From the NCBI GenBank assembly GCA_934512105.1, contig CAKSWQ010000069.1, positions 1 through 5,104 on the forward strand: a DNA stretch of 5,104 nucleotides, given 5' to 3'. The notes below the pieces were generated by a model. It was not told the DNA's origin. It did no database searches and saw nothing but the letters and a program-made list of their open reading frames with translations. This document shows, one piece after another, positions 1 through 5,028 of the stretch (its first letter is position 1; the number at the start of each line of letters is the position of its first letter). The DNA is from an uncultured Faecalibacterium sp. GTDB lineage: Bacteria; Bacillota; Clostridia; Oscillospirales; Ruminococcaceae. Made by a program: the position numbers and the translations under genes.

Positions 1-1119
1 GTGCCGGAAGCCGCCCGGGCGCAGCTGCTGGAAAAGCTGCGGCAGAAAAACGCCCACGAGCTGCGCGCCGCCGCGCTGGCTGCGGGGCTTCCCGAAACGG
101 CGGCGGACGCCTTGTGCGGGGTGCTGGAGCTTTCCGGCGGCTACGCCGCTACCCTTTCCAAGGCGGCAGCGCTCTGCCGCAACCCCGCCATGACCGCCGC
201 CGTGGCAGAACTGACCGCCTTAGCGCCCACGCTGGGGCAGGCCGGCGGCAGCATCCGGTTGGATCTGACTTTAGCTGGTGAGATGGAATACTACAACGGC
301 CTTGTGTTTCAGGGCTATCTCAAGGCTTTGCCCCGCCCGCTGCTGAAGGGCGGACGGTACGACCTGCTGCTGCAGAAGTTCACCCCCGGAGCGGGTGCCA
401 TCGGCTTTGCGGTGTATCTGGACGAGCTGGACCGGCTGAACGCGATGCCGCCGGTGCAGCATCAGGACACCGGCAAGGTGATGCTGAACGTGGCACTGCC
501 CAAGGGGCGGCTGGGCGACAAGGTATACAATTTACTGGCGGGCATCGGCTACGGCTGCCCGGAGGACTACAACGCCACCCGCAAGCTGGTGGTGGAGAAC
601 CCGGCGGCGGGCATCCGGTATTTTCTGGTCAAGCCCAGCGACGTGGCCATCTATGTGGAGCACGGCGCTGCCGATGTGGGCATCGTGGGCAAGGATATCC
701 TGACCGAGGCCGCCGCAGACGTGTACGAGCTGCTGGACACCGGCCTTGGCCGCTGCCGGATGTGCGTAGCCGCCCCGGCGGGCTACCGGGACGACCCCAG
801 CCGCCCGGTGCGGGTGGCCACCAAGTTCGTCAACATTGCAAAGCGCTACTACGCCTCCATGGGGCGGGATATCGATATCATCAAGCTGAACGGCTCCATT
901 GAGCTGGCACCCATCCTTGGGCTTTCGGATGTCATTGTGGACATCGTGGAGACCGGCACCACCCTGCGGGAGAACGGCCTGCAGGTGGTCACCGAGTTCA
1001 TGCCCATCTCGGCGCGGTTCATCGCCAACAAGGCCAGCTACCAGTTCAAGCACCGGCAGATGGACACCATGCTGGAAAAGCTGCGCGACACCTTGCACAA
1101 GCAGGAGGAAGAGAAATGA
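1..1119 (+). CDS. hisG: HisZ-HisG fusion: ATP phosphoribosyltransferase regulatory domain joined to short-form catalytic subunit (5' partial)
   Basis: This protein catalyses the first step of histidine synthesis, ATP + PRPP to phosphoribosyl-ATP, in the cytoplasm. Residues 1 to about 148 match the C-terminal half of HisZ, the histidyl-tRNA-synthetase-like regulatory subunit: EMEYYNGLVFQGY (94-106), then a motif-3-like GGRYD (117-121) and GAIGFAVYLDEL (132-143). After a linker of about 12 residues, residues 161-372 are a complete short-form HisG: LNVALPKGRL (162-171), KPSDVAIYVEHGAADVGIVG (211-230), GSIELAPILGLSD (298-310) and the PRPP-binding loop DIVETGTTLRENGL (314-327). Short HisG lacks the C-terminal regulatory domain and normally needs a separate HisZ. 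Here both lie in one uninterrupted frame. The GTG at base 1 is probably an internal valine, because the HisZ N-terminal half with synthetase motifs 1 and 2 is missing and the frame is open to the window edge. It overlaps hisD by four bases. Confidence 0.93.
   Translation: MPEAARAQLLEKLRQKNAHELRAAALAAGLPETAADALCGVLELSGGYAATLSKAAALCRNPAMTAAVAELTALAPTLGQAGGSIRLDLTLAGEMEYYNGLVFQGYLKALPRPLLKGGRYDLLLQKFTPGAGAIGFAVYLDELDRLNAMPPVQHQDTGKVMLNVALPKGRLGDKVYNLLAGIGYGCPEDYNATRKLVVENPAAGIRYFLVKPSDVAIYVEHGAADVGIVGKDILTEAAADVYELLDTGLGRCRMCVAAPAGYRDDPSRPVRVATKFVNIAKRYYASMGRDIDIIKLNGSIELAPILGLSDVIVDIVETGTTLRENGLQVVTEFMPISARFIANKASYQFKHRQMDTMLEKLRDTLHKQEEEK
1103..1108 (+). promoter_or_regulatory. Shine-Dalgarno of hisD
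   Basis: A perfect AGGAGG lies inside the last codons of the HisZ-HisG gene, seven bases before the hisD ATG at 1116. It fixes that start and, with the ATGA overlap, indicates translational coupling. Confidence 0.9.
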
Positions 1120-2393
1120 TAAAGCTGTATAATTTTGACGAGCTGAAGCCGGAGGAAATTCTGAACCGGGACATCCGCGCCGAAAAGAACGTGGAGGACG
1201 TGGTGGACGCCATCATTGCGGACGTGCGCGCCCGGGGCGACGACGCCCTGAAGGACTACGCCCTGAAATTTGACGGCGCAACAATCGAAAATTTACAGGT
1301 GACGCAGGCCGAGATCGACGAAGCCTTTGCGGGCATGGACCCCTATTTTCTCGAGACCCTGCGGCAGGCGGCGGAGAACATCGAGCAGTTCCACCGCCAG
1401 CAGGTGCACAAGAATTTTGTGATGAACGACCGCCCCGGCATTGTACTGGGACAGAAATACACCCCCATTGAAAAGGCCGGTGTCTATGTGCCCGGCGGCA
1501 CGGCGGCGTACCCTTCCACCGTGCTCATGGACGTCATTCCCGCCAAGGTGGCGGGGGTGTCCGAGATCGTGATGACCACCCCCGCCGGGAAGGACGGCAA
1601 GGTGAACCCGGTCATTCTGGCCGCTGCCGCCACCGCCGGGGTAACTAAAATTTTCAAGACCGGCGGCGCACAGGCTGTGGCGGCGCTGGCCTACGGTACC
1701 CAGAGCATCCCGGCAGTGGATAAGATCGTGGGCCCCGGCAACATCTACGTTGCCACCGCCAAGCGCAAGGTGTTCGGCAAGGTGGGCATTGATATGATCG
1801 CGGGCCCCAGCGAGATTCTGGTGCTGGCAGACGGCAGCTGCAACCCCACGTGGGTGGCGGCAGACCTGTTAAGTCAGGCCGAGCACGACAGACTGGCAAG
1901 CCCGGTGCTGGTGACCGACAGCGAAGCCCTTGCCAAGGCCGTACAGGCAGAGCTGGAAGTACAGATCCCGCAGCTGCCCCGCGCTGCCATTGCCCGCGCC
2001 AGCGTGGATGACAACGGCAAGATCATCCTCTGCACCGATCTGCACAAGGCCATTGAGGCCTGCAACATCATTGCACCGGAGCATCTGGAGGTCTGCGTAG
2101 AGGATCCCTTCGGCGTGCTGAACGAGATCCGCAACGCGGGCAGCATCTTCCTTGGCCGCAATGTGCCGGAGGCGCTGGGCGATTACTTTGCGGGCCCCAA
2201 CCACACCCTGCCCACCAGCGGCACCGCACGCTTTTCCAGCCCGCTGGGCGTGGACGACTTTGTCAAGAAGTCCAGCTTCATCTACTACACCCGGGACGCG
2301 CTGGAAGCCGTTGCGCCCCGCATTGCAGACTTTGCCGAGCGCGAGGGTCTGCACGCCCACGCCCGCAGCGTGACCATACGGTATGAGAAGTGA
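1116..2393 (+). CDS. hisD: histidinol dehydrogenase
   Basis: HisD is a zinc, NAD-dependent enzyme that oxidises L-histidinol via histidinal to L-histidine, the last two steps of the pathway. At 425 residues it has the usual full length. Visible signatures are AGVYVPGGTAAYPSTVLMD (121-139), GGAQAVAALAYGTQSIP (183-199), VGPGNIYV (205-212) and AGPSEILVLAD (229-239). By analogy with the E. coli enzyme, the zinc ligands are Gln254 and His257 (in LSQAEHD), Asp356 (in GDY) and His415 (in LHAHARS). The catalytic pair is Glu322-His323 (in PEHLE), and His363 lies in GPNHTLPT. No key residue is missing. The start at 1116 is chosen from the perfect Shine-Dalgarno and the ATGA overlap. The stop is followed directly by the repeat element at 2394. 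Confidence 0.98.
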   Translation: MIKLYNFDELKPEEILNRDIRAEKNVEDVVDAIIADVRARGDDALKDYALKFDGATIENLQVTQAEIDEAFAGMDPYFLETLRQAAENIEQFHRQQVHKNFVMNDRPGIVLGQKYTPIEKAGVYVPGGTAAYPSTVLMDVIPAKVAGVSEIVMTTPAGKDGKVNPVILAAAATAGVTKIFKTGGAQAVAALAYGTQSIPAVDKIVGPGNIYVATAKRKVFGKVGIDMIAGPSEILVLADGSCNPTWVAADLLSQAEHDRLASPVLVTDSEALAKAVQAELEVQIPQLPRAAIARASVDDNGKIILCTDLHKAIEACNIIAPEHLEVCVEDPFGVLNEIRNAGSIFLGRNVPEALGDYFAGPNHTLPTSGTARFSSPLGVDDFVKKSSFIYYTRDALEAVAPRIADFAEREGLHAHARSVTIRYEK

Positions 2394-2446
2394 CCCTCTC
2401 AGGCGCTTGCGCGCCAGATTCCCCTTTTTGTCACCTGCGGTGACAT

Positions 2447-2466
2447 CTTCCCCCGGCCGGGGGAAG
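2447..2466. repeat. perfect 20-bp GC-rich palindrome
   Basis: CTTCCCCCGG is followed directly by its exact inverse. As RNA it would form an eight-pair stem (CTTCCCCC/GGGGGAAG) with a four-base GGCC loop. It is followed by TCTTT, too short a T run for a confident terminator. It belongs to a 2418-2474 module that is absent from the related element upstream of hisA. Confidence 0.7.
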
Positions 2467-2511
2467 TCTTTCCTCGAAGGGGGAGCTTTGAGAGCGGGAA
2501 CCGTAAGATGC

Positions 2512-2538
2512 AAAAAAGCTCCCCCCTTCGGGGGAGCT
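2512..2538 (-). terminator. possible intrinsic terminator for minus-strand transcription
   Basis: Read on the minus strand, AGCTCCCCC pairs with GGGGGAGCT around a four-base GAAG loop and is followed by five Ts. This is the shape of an intrinsic terminator for antisense transcripts. No minus-strand gene is evident nearby, so it is more likely a structural part of the repeat element. On the plus strand the same hairpin is not followed by Ts. Confidence 0.3.
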
Positions 2539-2561
2539 GGCAAAGCCGTAAGGCTTTGACT

Positions 2562-2568
2562 GAGAGGG
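2562..2568 (+). promoter_or_regulatory. Shine-Dalgarno of hisC, formed by the repeat end
   Basis: GAGAGGG, the last seven bases of the terminal inverted repeat CTGAGAGGG, lies seven bases upstream of the hisC ATG at 2576. No other purine-rich stretch sits at a suitable distance, so the repeat end appears to be the ribosome binding site. If the two element ends paired in the mRNA, this site would be hidden. Confidence 0.75.
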
Positions 2569-2575
2569 TTTTTAT

Positions 2576-3637
2576 ATGAGCCGTTTTCTTTCCCCTGCCC
2601 TGTCCGCTGTCACCCCCTATACGCCCGGGGAGCAGCCGCAGGATCAGCAGTACATCAAACTGAACACCAACGAAAGCCCCTATCTGCCGTCCCCCCGAGT
2701 GGTGGCAGCCGTGAGCGAAGCCGAGGTGGAAAAGCTGCGCCTTTACTCCGACCCCGCCTGTGCCCAGCTGCTGCGCACGGCGGCGGCGCATTTCGGCTTG
2801 CAGCCTTCCCAGGTCATGCCCGGCAACGGCAGCGACGAGAACCTGTTCTTTGCGCTGCGGGCTTTCTGTGACGAGAGCCACCCGCTGGCCTTTGCGGATA
2901 TCACCTACGGCTGCTACGGCGTGTGGTGCGGCCTGCTGCACATCCCCACCCATATCATCCCGTTAAAAGAGGATTTCACCCTTGACCCCGCCGATTACCA
3001 CGGCCTGCACGAGACCATCGTCATCGCAAACCCCAACGCCCCCACCGGGCTGTGCCTGCCCCGGGAGGCCATCGAGGGCATTTTGCGATCGAACCCGGAC
3101 AGCGTGGTCATTGTGGACGAAGCCTATGTGGACTTTGGCGGCGAGAGCTGCGTGCCTTTAATTGACCAATACGACAACCTGCTGGTGGTGCAGACCTTCT
3201 CCAAATCCCGGCAGCTGGCGGGTGCCCGGCTGGGGCTTGCCATGGGCAATGCGGCGCTGATCGCTGACCTGAACCGGGTCAAGTTCAGCCTGAACCCCTA
3301 CAACATCAACCGCCTGACCCTGAAAGCCGGACAGGCTGCGCTGGAGGATACCGCCTACTTTGAGAAAACCCGCGCCGCCATTATGGACACCCGCGCATGG
3401 ACGATGCAGCAGCTGACCGACCGGGGCTTTACCGTACTGGACAGCCGCGCAAACTTTGTATTTGCCAGCACAAGTCGGATAAACGGTGGTGCACTATACA
3501 AAAAGTTAAAGAAAAACGGCATTCTGGTGCGGCATTTTGATGCGCCGCGCATTGACAACTGGCTGCGCATCACCATCGGCACGCCGGAGCAGATGCAGGC
3601 GCTGATGGATGCCGTGGACAAAATACTGGAGGTGTGA
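2576..3637 (+). CDS. hisC: histidinol-phosphate aminotransferase
   Basis: HisC is a PLP-dependent fold-type I aminotransferase that converts imidazole acetol phosphate plus glutamate to L-histidinol phosphate and 2-oxoglutarate. Its 353 residues are typical. Motifs in order: KLNTNESPY (28-36), RLYSDP (55-60) with the substrate-side Tyr58, GNGSDE (83-88) for PLP phosphate contacts, NPNAPTG (152-158) with the ring-contacting Asn154, DEAYVDF (181-187) with the Asp181 that pairs with the PLP ring nitrogen, TFSKS (207-211) with the Schiff-base Lys210, GARLG (216-220) with Arg218, and WLRITIG (329-335) with the substrate-carboxylate-binding Arg331. The ATG at 2576 is supported by the GAGAGGG site inside the repeat end and by the family-typical N-terminus. 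Unlike most junctions here, it is separated from hisD by 182 bases. hisB follows after two bases. Confidence 0.97.
   Translation: MSRFLSPALSAVTPYTPGEQPQDQQYIKLNTNESPYLPSPRVVAAVSEAEVEKLRLYSDPACAQLLRTAAAHFGLQPSQVMPGNGSDENLFFALRAFCDESHPLAFADITYGCYGVWCGLLHIPTHIIPLKEDFTLDPADYHGLHETIVIANPNAPTGLCLPREAIEGILRSNPDSVVIVDEAYVDFGGESCVPLIDQYDNLLVVQTFSKSRQLAGARLGLAMGNAALIADLNRVKFSLNPYNINRLTLKAGQAALEDTAYFEKTRAAIMDTRAWTMQQLTDRGFTVLDSRANFVFASTSRINGGALYKKLKKNGILVRHFDAPRIDNWLRITIGTPEQMQALMDAVDKILEV
3628..3632 (+). promoter_or_regulatory. Shine-Dalgarno of hisB
   Basis: GGAGG within the last codons of hisC lies seven bases before the ATG at 3640. It decides the hisB start: the in-frame GTG at 3634 would be only one base from this site and is therefore unlikely. 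Confidence 0.88.
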
Positions 3638-3639
3638 CA

Positions 3640-4236
3640 ATGGCAGAGCGCATGGTAACGCTGGAACGCAGCACCAACGAGACCCAGATCGAGCTGACCC
3701 TTGATCTGGACGGCACCGGCCGCTACGAGATCGACACCGGATGCGGCTTTCTGAACCACATGCTGGAACTGTTTGCCCGGCACGGACGGTTTGATCTGGT
3801 GCTCACCTGCCACGGCGATGTGCAGGTGGACTACCACCACACCACCGAGGACGTGGGCATTGCGCTGGGACAGGCCTTTGCCCGGGCGCTGGGCCAGATG
3901 CGCGGCATCTGCCGCTACGGCAGCTTCTACCTGCCCATGGACGAAGCGCTGGTGCTGTGCGCGGTGGACCTTTCCGGCCGGTGCACCCTGAACTGGGACA
4001 TCCGCTGCCAGACCGAAAAGGTGGGCGATTTTGACGTGGAGTGCGCCAAGGAGTTCTGGTACGGCTTTGCCCGCAGCGTGCCCGCCACCGTCCACTTTGT
4101 GCAGTTTGCGGGCGAAAACACCCACCACATTCTGGAAGCCTGCTTCAAGGGCGCGGGCCACGCGCTGGCCGAAGCCGTGCGCATTGATGCGGCACACCGG
4201 GACGAGATTCCCTCCACGAAAGGACTGCTGGTATGA
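3640..4236 (+). CDS. hisB: imidazoleglycerol-phosphate dehydratase
   Basis: HisB dehydrates imidazole glycerol phosphate to imidazole acetol phosphate, using Mn in a large homo-oligomer. From the ATG at 3640 it is 198 residues: a stand-alone dehydratase without the N-terminal histidinol-phosphatase domain of enterobacterial HisB. Metal-binding histidine clusters are visible: TGCGFLNHMLELFARHG (33-49) with His40; DYHHTTEDVGIALG (64-77) with His66, His67 and Glu70; PMDEALV (99-105); and GENTHHILEACFK (158-170) with His162, His163 and Glu166. The C-terminal PSTKG (191-195) is also typical. Asn39 stands where many family members have Asp (DHML); it is next to a ligand rather than a ligand, and I believe this variant occurs in clostridial homologues. 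Since no phosphatase domain is fused, histidinol phosphatase must be encoded elsewhere. The gene shares ATGA with hisH. Confidence 0.97.
   Translation: MAERMVTLERSTNETQIELTLDLDGTGRYEIDTGCGFLNHMLELFARHGRFDLVLTCHGDVQVDYHHTTEDVGIALGQAFARALGQMRGICRYGSFYLPMDEALVLCAVDLSGRCTLNWDIRCQTEKVGDFDVECAKEFWYGFARSVPATVHFVQFAGENTHHILEACFKGAGHALAEAVRIDAAHRDEIPSTKGLLV
4219..4224 (+). promoter_or_regulatory. Shine-Dalgarno of hisH
   Basis: AAAGGA inside the 3' end of hisB lies eight bases before the hisH ATG at 4233. It is weaker than the hisD site, but the ATGA overlap with the hisB stop allows re-initiation by terminating ribosomes. Confidence 0.7.
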
Positions 4237-4841
4237 TCGCCATTATTGATTACGGCGTGGGCAACCTGTTCAGCCTGCGCTCCAGCTTGCAGCAGCTGGG
4301 GCTGCAGGCGGTGGTCACCGCCGATGCCGCTGTCATCCGCGCCGCCGACCGGCTGATCCTGCCGGGGGTGGGCGCATTCGGGGATGCCATGGCAAAGCTT
4401 ACCGCCACCGGCCTTGTGCCGGTGCTGAAAGAGCAGGCGGAAGAGAAGCCCCTGCTGGGCATCTGCCTTGGGATGCAGCTGCTGTTTGAAAAAAGCTACG
4501 AATACGGCGAGCACGCCGGGCTGGGCTTTATCAAAGGCGAGGTCTGCCCGCTGGGACCCGACCTTGCGGACAAAGAGCTGAAGGTGCCGCAGATGGGCTG
4601 GAACGCCTTGCACATCGTAAAGGATGATGCACTCTTCCGCTACATCCGCGAGGGCGAGTATGTGTACTACGTCCACAGCTACTACGGCAAAAACTGCGCC
4701 GAAAGCACCCTTGCCGTCAGCGATTATTCCATCCCGGTCACCGGCGCGGTGCGGGCAGGGCGGGTGTACGGCACCCAGTTCCACCCGGAAAAGAGCGGCG
4801 ACACCGGTCTGCGGATTCTCAAGGCGTTCAGCGAATTGTGA
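4233..4841 (+). CDS. hisH: imidazole glycerol phosphate synthase, glutamine amidotransferase subunit
   Basis: HisH is the class I glutaminase subunit of IGP synthase. It releases ammonia from glutamine and channels it to HisF, which converts PRFAR to imidazole glycerol phosphate and AICAR. It has 202 residues, the usual length. Signatures: IDYGVGNLFSL (5-15), LPGVGAFGDAM (43-53, oxyanion-side loop), GICLGMQLL (76-84) with the nucleophile Cys78, VPQMGWN (118-124), YYVHSYY (145-151) and GTQFHPEKSG (180-189) with His184 and Glu186 completing the Cys-His-Glu triad. The start at 4233 gives the conserved MIAIIDYG N-terminus and the ATGA overlap with hisB. The partner hisF is not in the window and is expected after hisA. 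The second structured gap follows the stop. Confidence 0.98.
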   Translation: MIAIIDYGVGNLFSLRSSLQQLGLQAVVTADAAVIRAADRLILPGVGAFGDAMAKLTATGLVPVLKEQAEEKPLLGICLGMQLLFEKSYEYGEHAGLGFIKGEVCPLGPDLADKELKVPQMGWNALHIVKDDALFRYIREGEYVYYVHSYYGKNCAESTLAVSDYSIPVTGAVRAGRVYGTQFHPEKSGDTGLRILKAFSEL

Positions 4842-4871
4842 GCGGGACGCCCTCTCAGGCGCTCCCGCGCC

Positions 4872-4895
4872 AGCTCCCCCGAAGGGGGAGCTTTT
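4872..4895 (+). terminator. terminator-like hairpin after hisH
   Basis: AGCTCCCCC (4872-4880) and GGGGGAGCT (4884-4892) form a nine-pair GC-rich stem with a GAA loop, followed by a short T run (4892-4895, its first T being the last base of the stem). It lies 30 bases after the hisH stop. The T run is short for a strong terminator, and hisA follows in the same direction, so partial termination or mRNA 3'-end protection is more likely than a full stop. Confidence 0.4.
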
Positions 4896-4969
4896 GCAGA
4901 GCAAAACGATTTTAAATGCCCTCCGCTTGCGCTCTGGGCATATTCAGCGGAAAAATTATTTTTTATTTC

Positions 4970-5003
4970 GCGTTTGTCGCGGCCTGCGGGCCGCTCCAAA
5001 CGC
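4970..5003. repeat. long interrupted hairpin just upstream of hisA
   Basis: GCGTTTG (4970-4976) pairs with CAAACGC (4997-5003). After a symmetric TC/TC internal loop, GCGGCC (4979-4984) pairs with GGCCGC (4989-4994) around a TGCG loop. That is thirteen pairs in two blocks. The hairpin ends eight bases before the hisA ribosome binding site. It is not followed by a T run, so it is not a standard terminator. Confidence 0.65.
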
Positions 5004-5011
5004 ATTTTCAC

Positions 5012-5018
5012 GAGAGGG
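5012..5018 (+). promoter_or_regulatory. Shine-Dalgarno of hisA at the element end
   Basis: GAGAGGG, followed by one more G, precedes the hisA ATG at 5029 by ten bases. As at hisC, the ribosome binding site coincides with the end of the repeat-type element. It is seven bases from another ATG at 5025 when measured from the GAGG core, which is the better spacing. Confidence 0.65.
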
Positions 5019-5028
5019 GTCATAATGT

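Larger units (their letters stand above)
2394..2568 (+). repeat. MITE-like hairpin element with 9-bp terminal inverted repeats filling the hisD-hisC gap
   Basis: The element begins at the base after the hisD stop with CCCTCTCAG (2394-2402) and ends with the exact inverse CTGAGAGGG (2560-2568), seven bases before the hisC ATG. Inner CCAG (2414-2417) and CTGG (2537-2540) can also pair. Between them are at least five hairpins: 2402-2415 (GGCGC/GCGCC), 2430-2444 (GTCACC/GGTGAC), a 20-bp perfect palindrome at 2447-2466, 2517-2538 (AGCTCCCCC/GGGGGAGCT) and 2541-2558 (CAAAGCC, loop GTAA, GGCTTTG). It has no coding capacity of its own that I trust. No target-site duplication is visible, so transposition is an inference from the inverted ends and the related copy upstream of hisA. 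An alternative reading is a cluster of REP/BIME-like palindromes. Confidence 0.75.
4850..5018 (+). repeat. second hairpin-rich element in the hisH-hisA gap, related to the hisD-hisC element
   Basis: It starts with the same CCCTCTCAG (4850-4858), followed by a GGCGC/GCGCC hairpin (4858-4871) and an AGCTCCCCC/GGGGGAGCT hairpin (4872-4892). It ends with GAGAGGG (5012-5018), a 7-bp inverse of the left end. CGAAGGGGGAGCTTT is identical at 2475-2489 and 4880-4894. Inner hairpins are TTTTGC/GCAAAA (4892-4906), ATGCCC/GGGCAT (4916-4941) and a long one at 4970-5003. The AT-rich stretch 4950-4969 stands out from the GC-rich surroundings. The right half does not resemble the first element, and the right end matches less well, so the right boundary is uncertain. 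I see no coding gene within the gap. Confidence 0.6.

Noticed and set aside
481..1119. Separate hisG starting at the ATG at 481
   Set aside because: The HisZ frame reads through without a stop, and the nearest purine stretch (AAGG) is too close to the ATG to act as a normal Shine-Dalgarno. A fusion is the simpler reading, though internal initiation is not excluded.
1869..2543. Minus-strand open frame spanning the hisD end and the repeat element
   Set aside because: It is opposite the zinc- and substrate-binding end of hisD and runs through hairpins. Its translation is low-complexity shadow sequence.
2394..2575. CRISPR array or tRNA-like structure in the hisD-hisC gap
   Set aside because: The hairpins are of different sequence and spacing with no repeat-spacer periodicity, and no cloverleaf or T-loop signature is present.
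2394..2575. Target-site duplication flanking the first element
   Set aside because: The bases before 2394 (AAGTGA) and after 2568 (TTTTTATATG) share no direct repeat, so transposition scars are not demonstrated.
3634..3639. GTG at 3634 as the hisB start
   Set aside because: It overlaps the hisC stop and lies one base from the GGAGG site. The ATG at 3640 has ideal seven-base spacing.
3355..4197. Minus-strand open frame (280 codons) opposite hisC and hisB
   Set aside because: It is the antisense shadow of two confirmed genes, with no recognisable domain and no plausible ribosome binding site noted.
3927..4904. Long minus-strand open frame (325 codons) opposite hisB and hisH
   Set aside because: It lies fully antisense to two genes with intact catalytic motifs. 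Long antisense frames are expected from GC-rich codon bias, and its translation shows no recognisable domain.
4927..4969. Promoter for hisA in the AT-rich stretch
   Set aside because: TTGCGC is a poor -35, and no TATAAT-like -10 lies at suitable spacing. The AT-rich bases look like a linker between hairpins. Weak promoter activity cannot be excluded from sequence alone.
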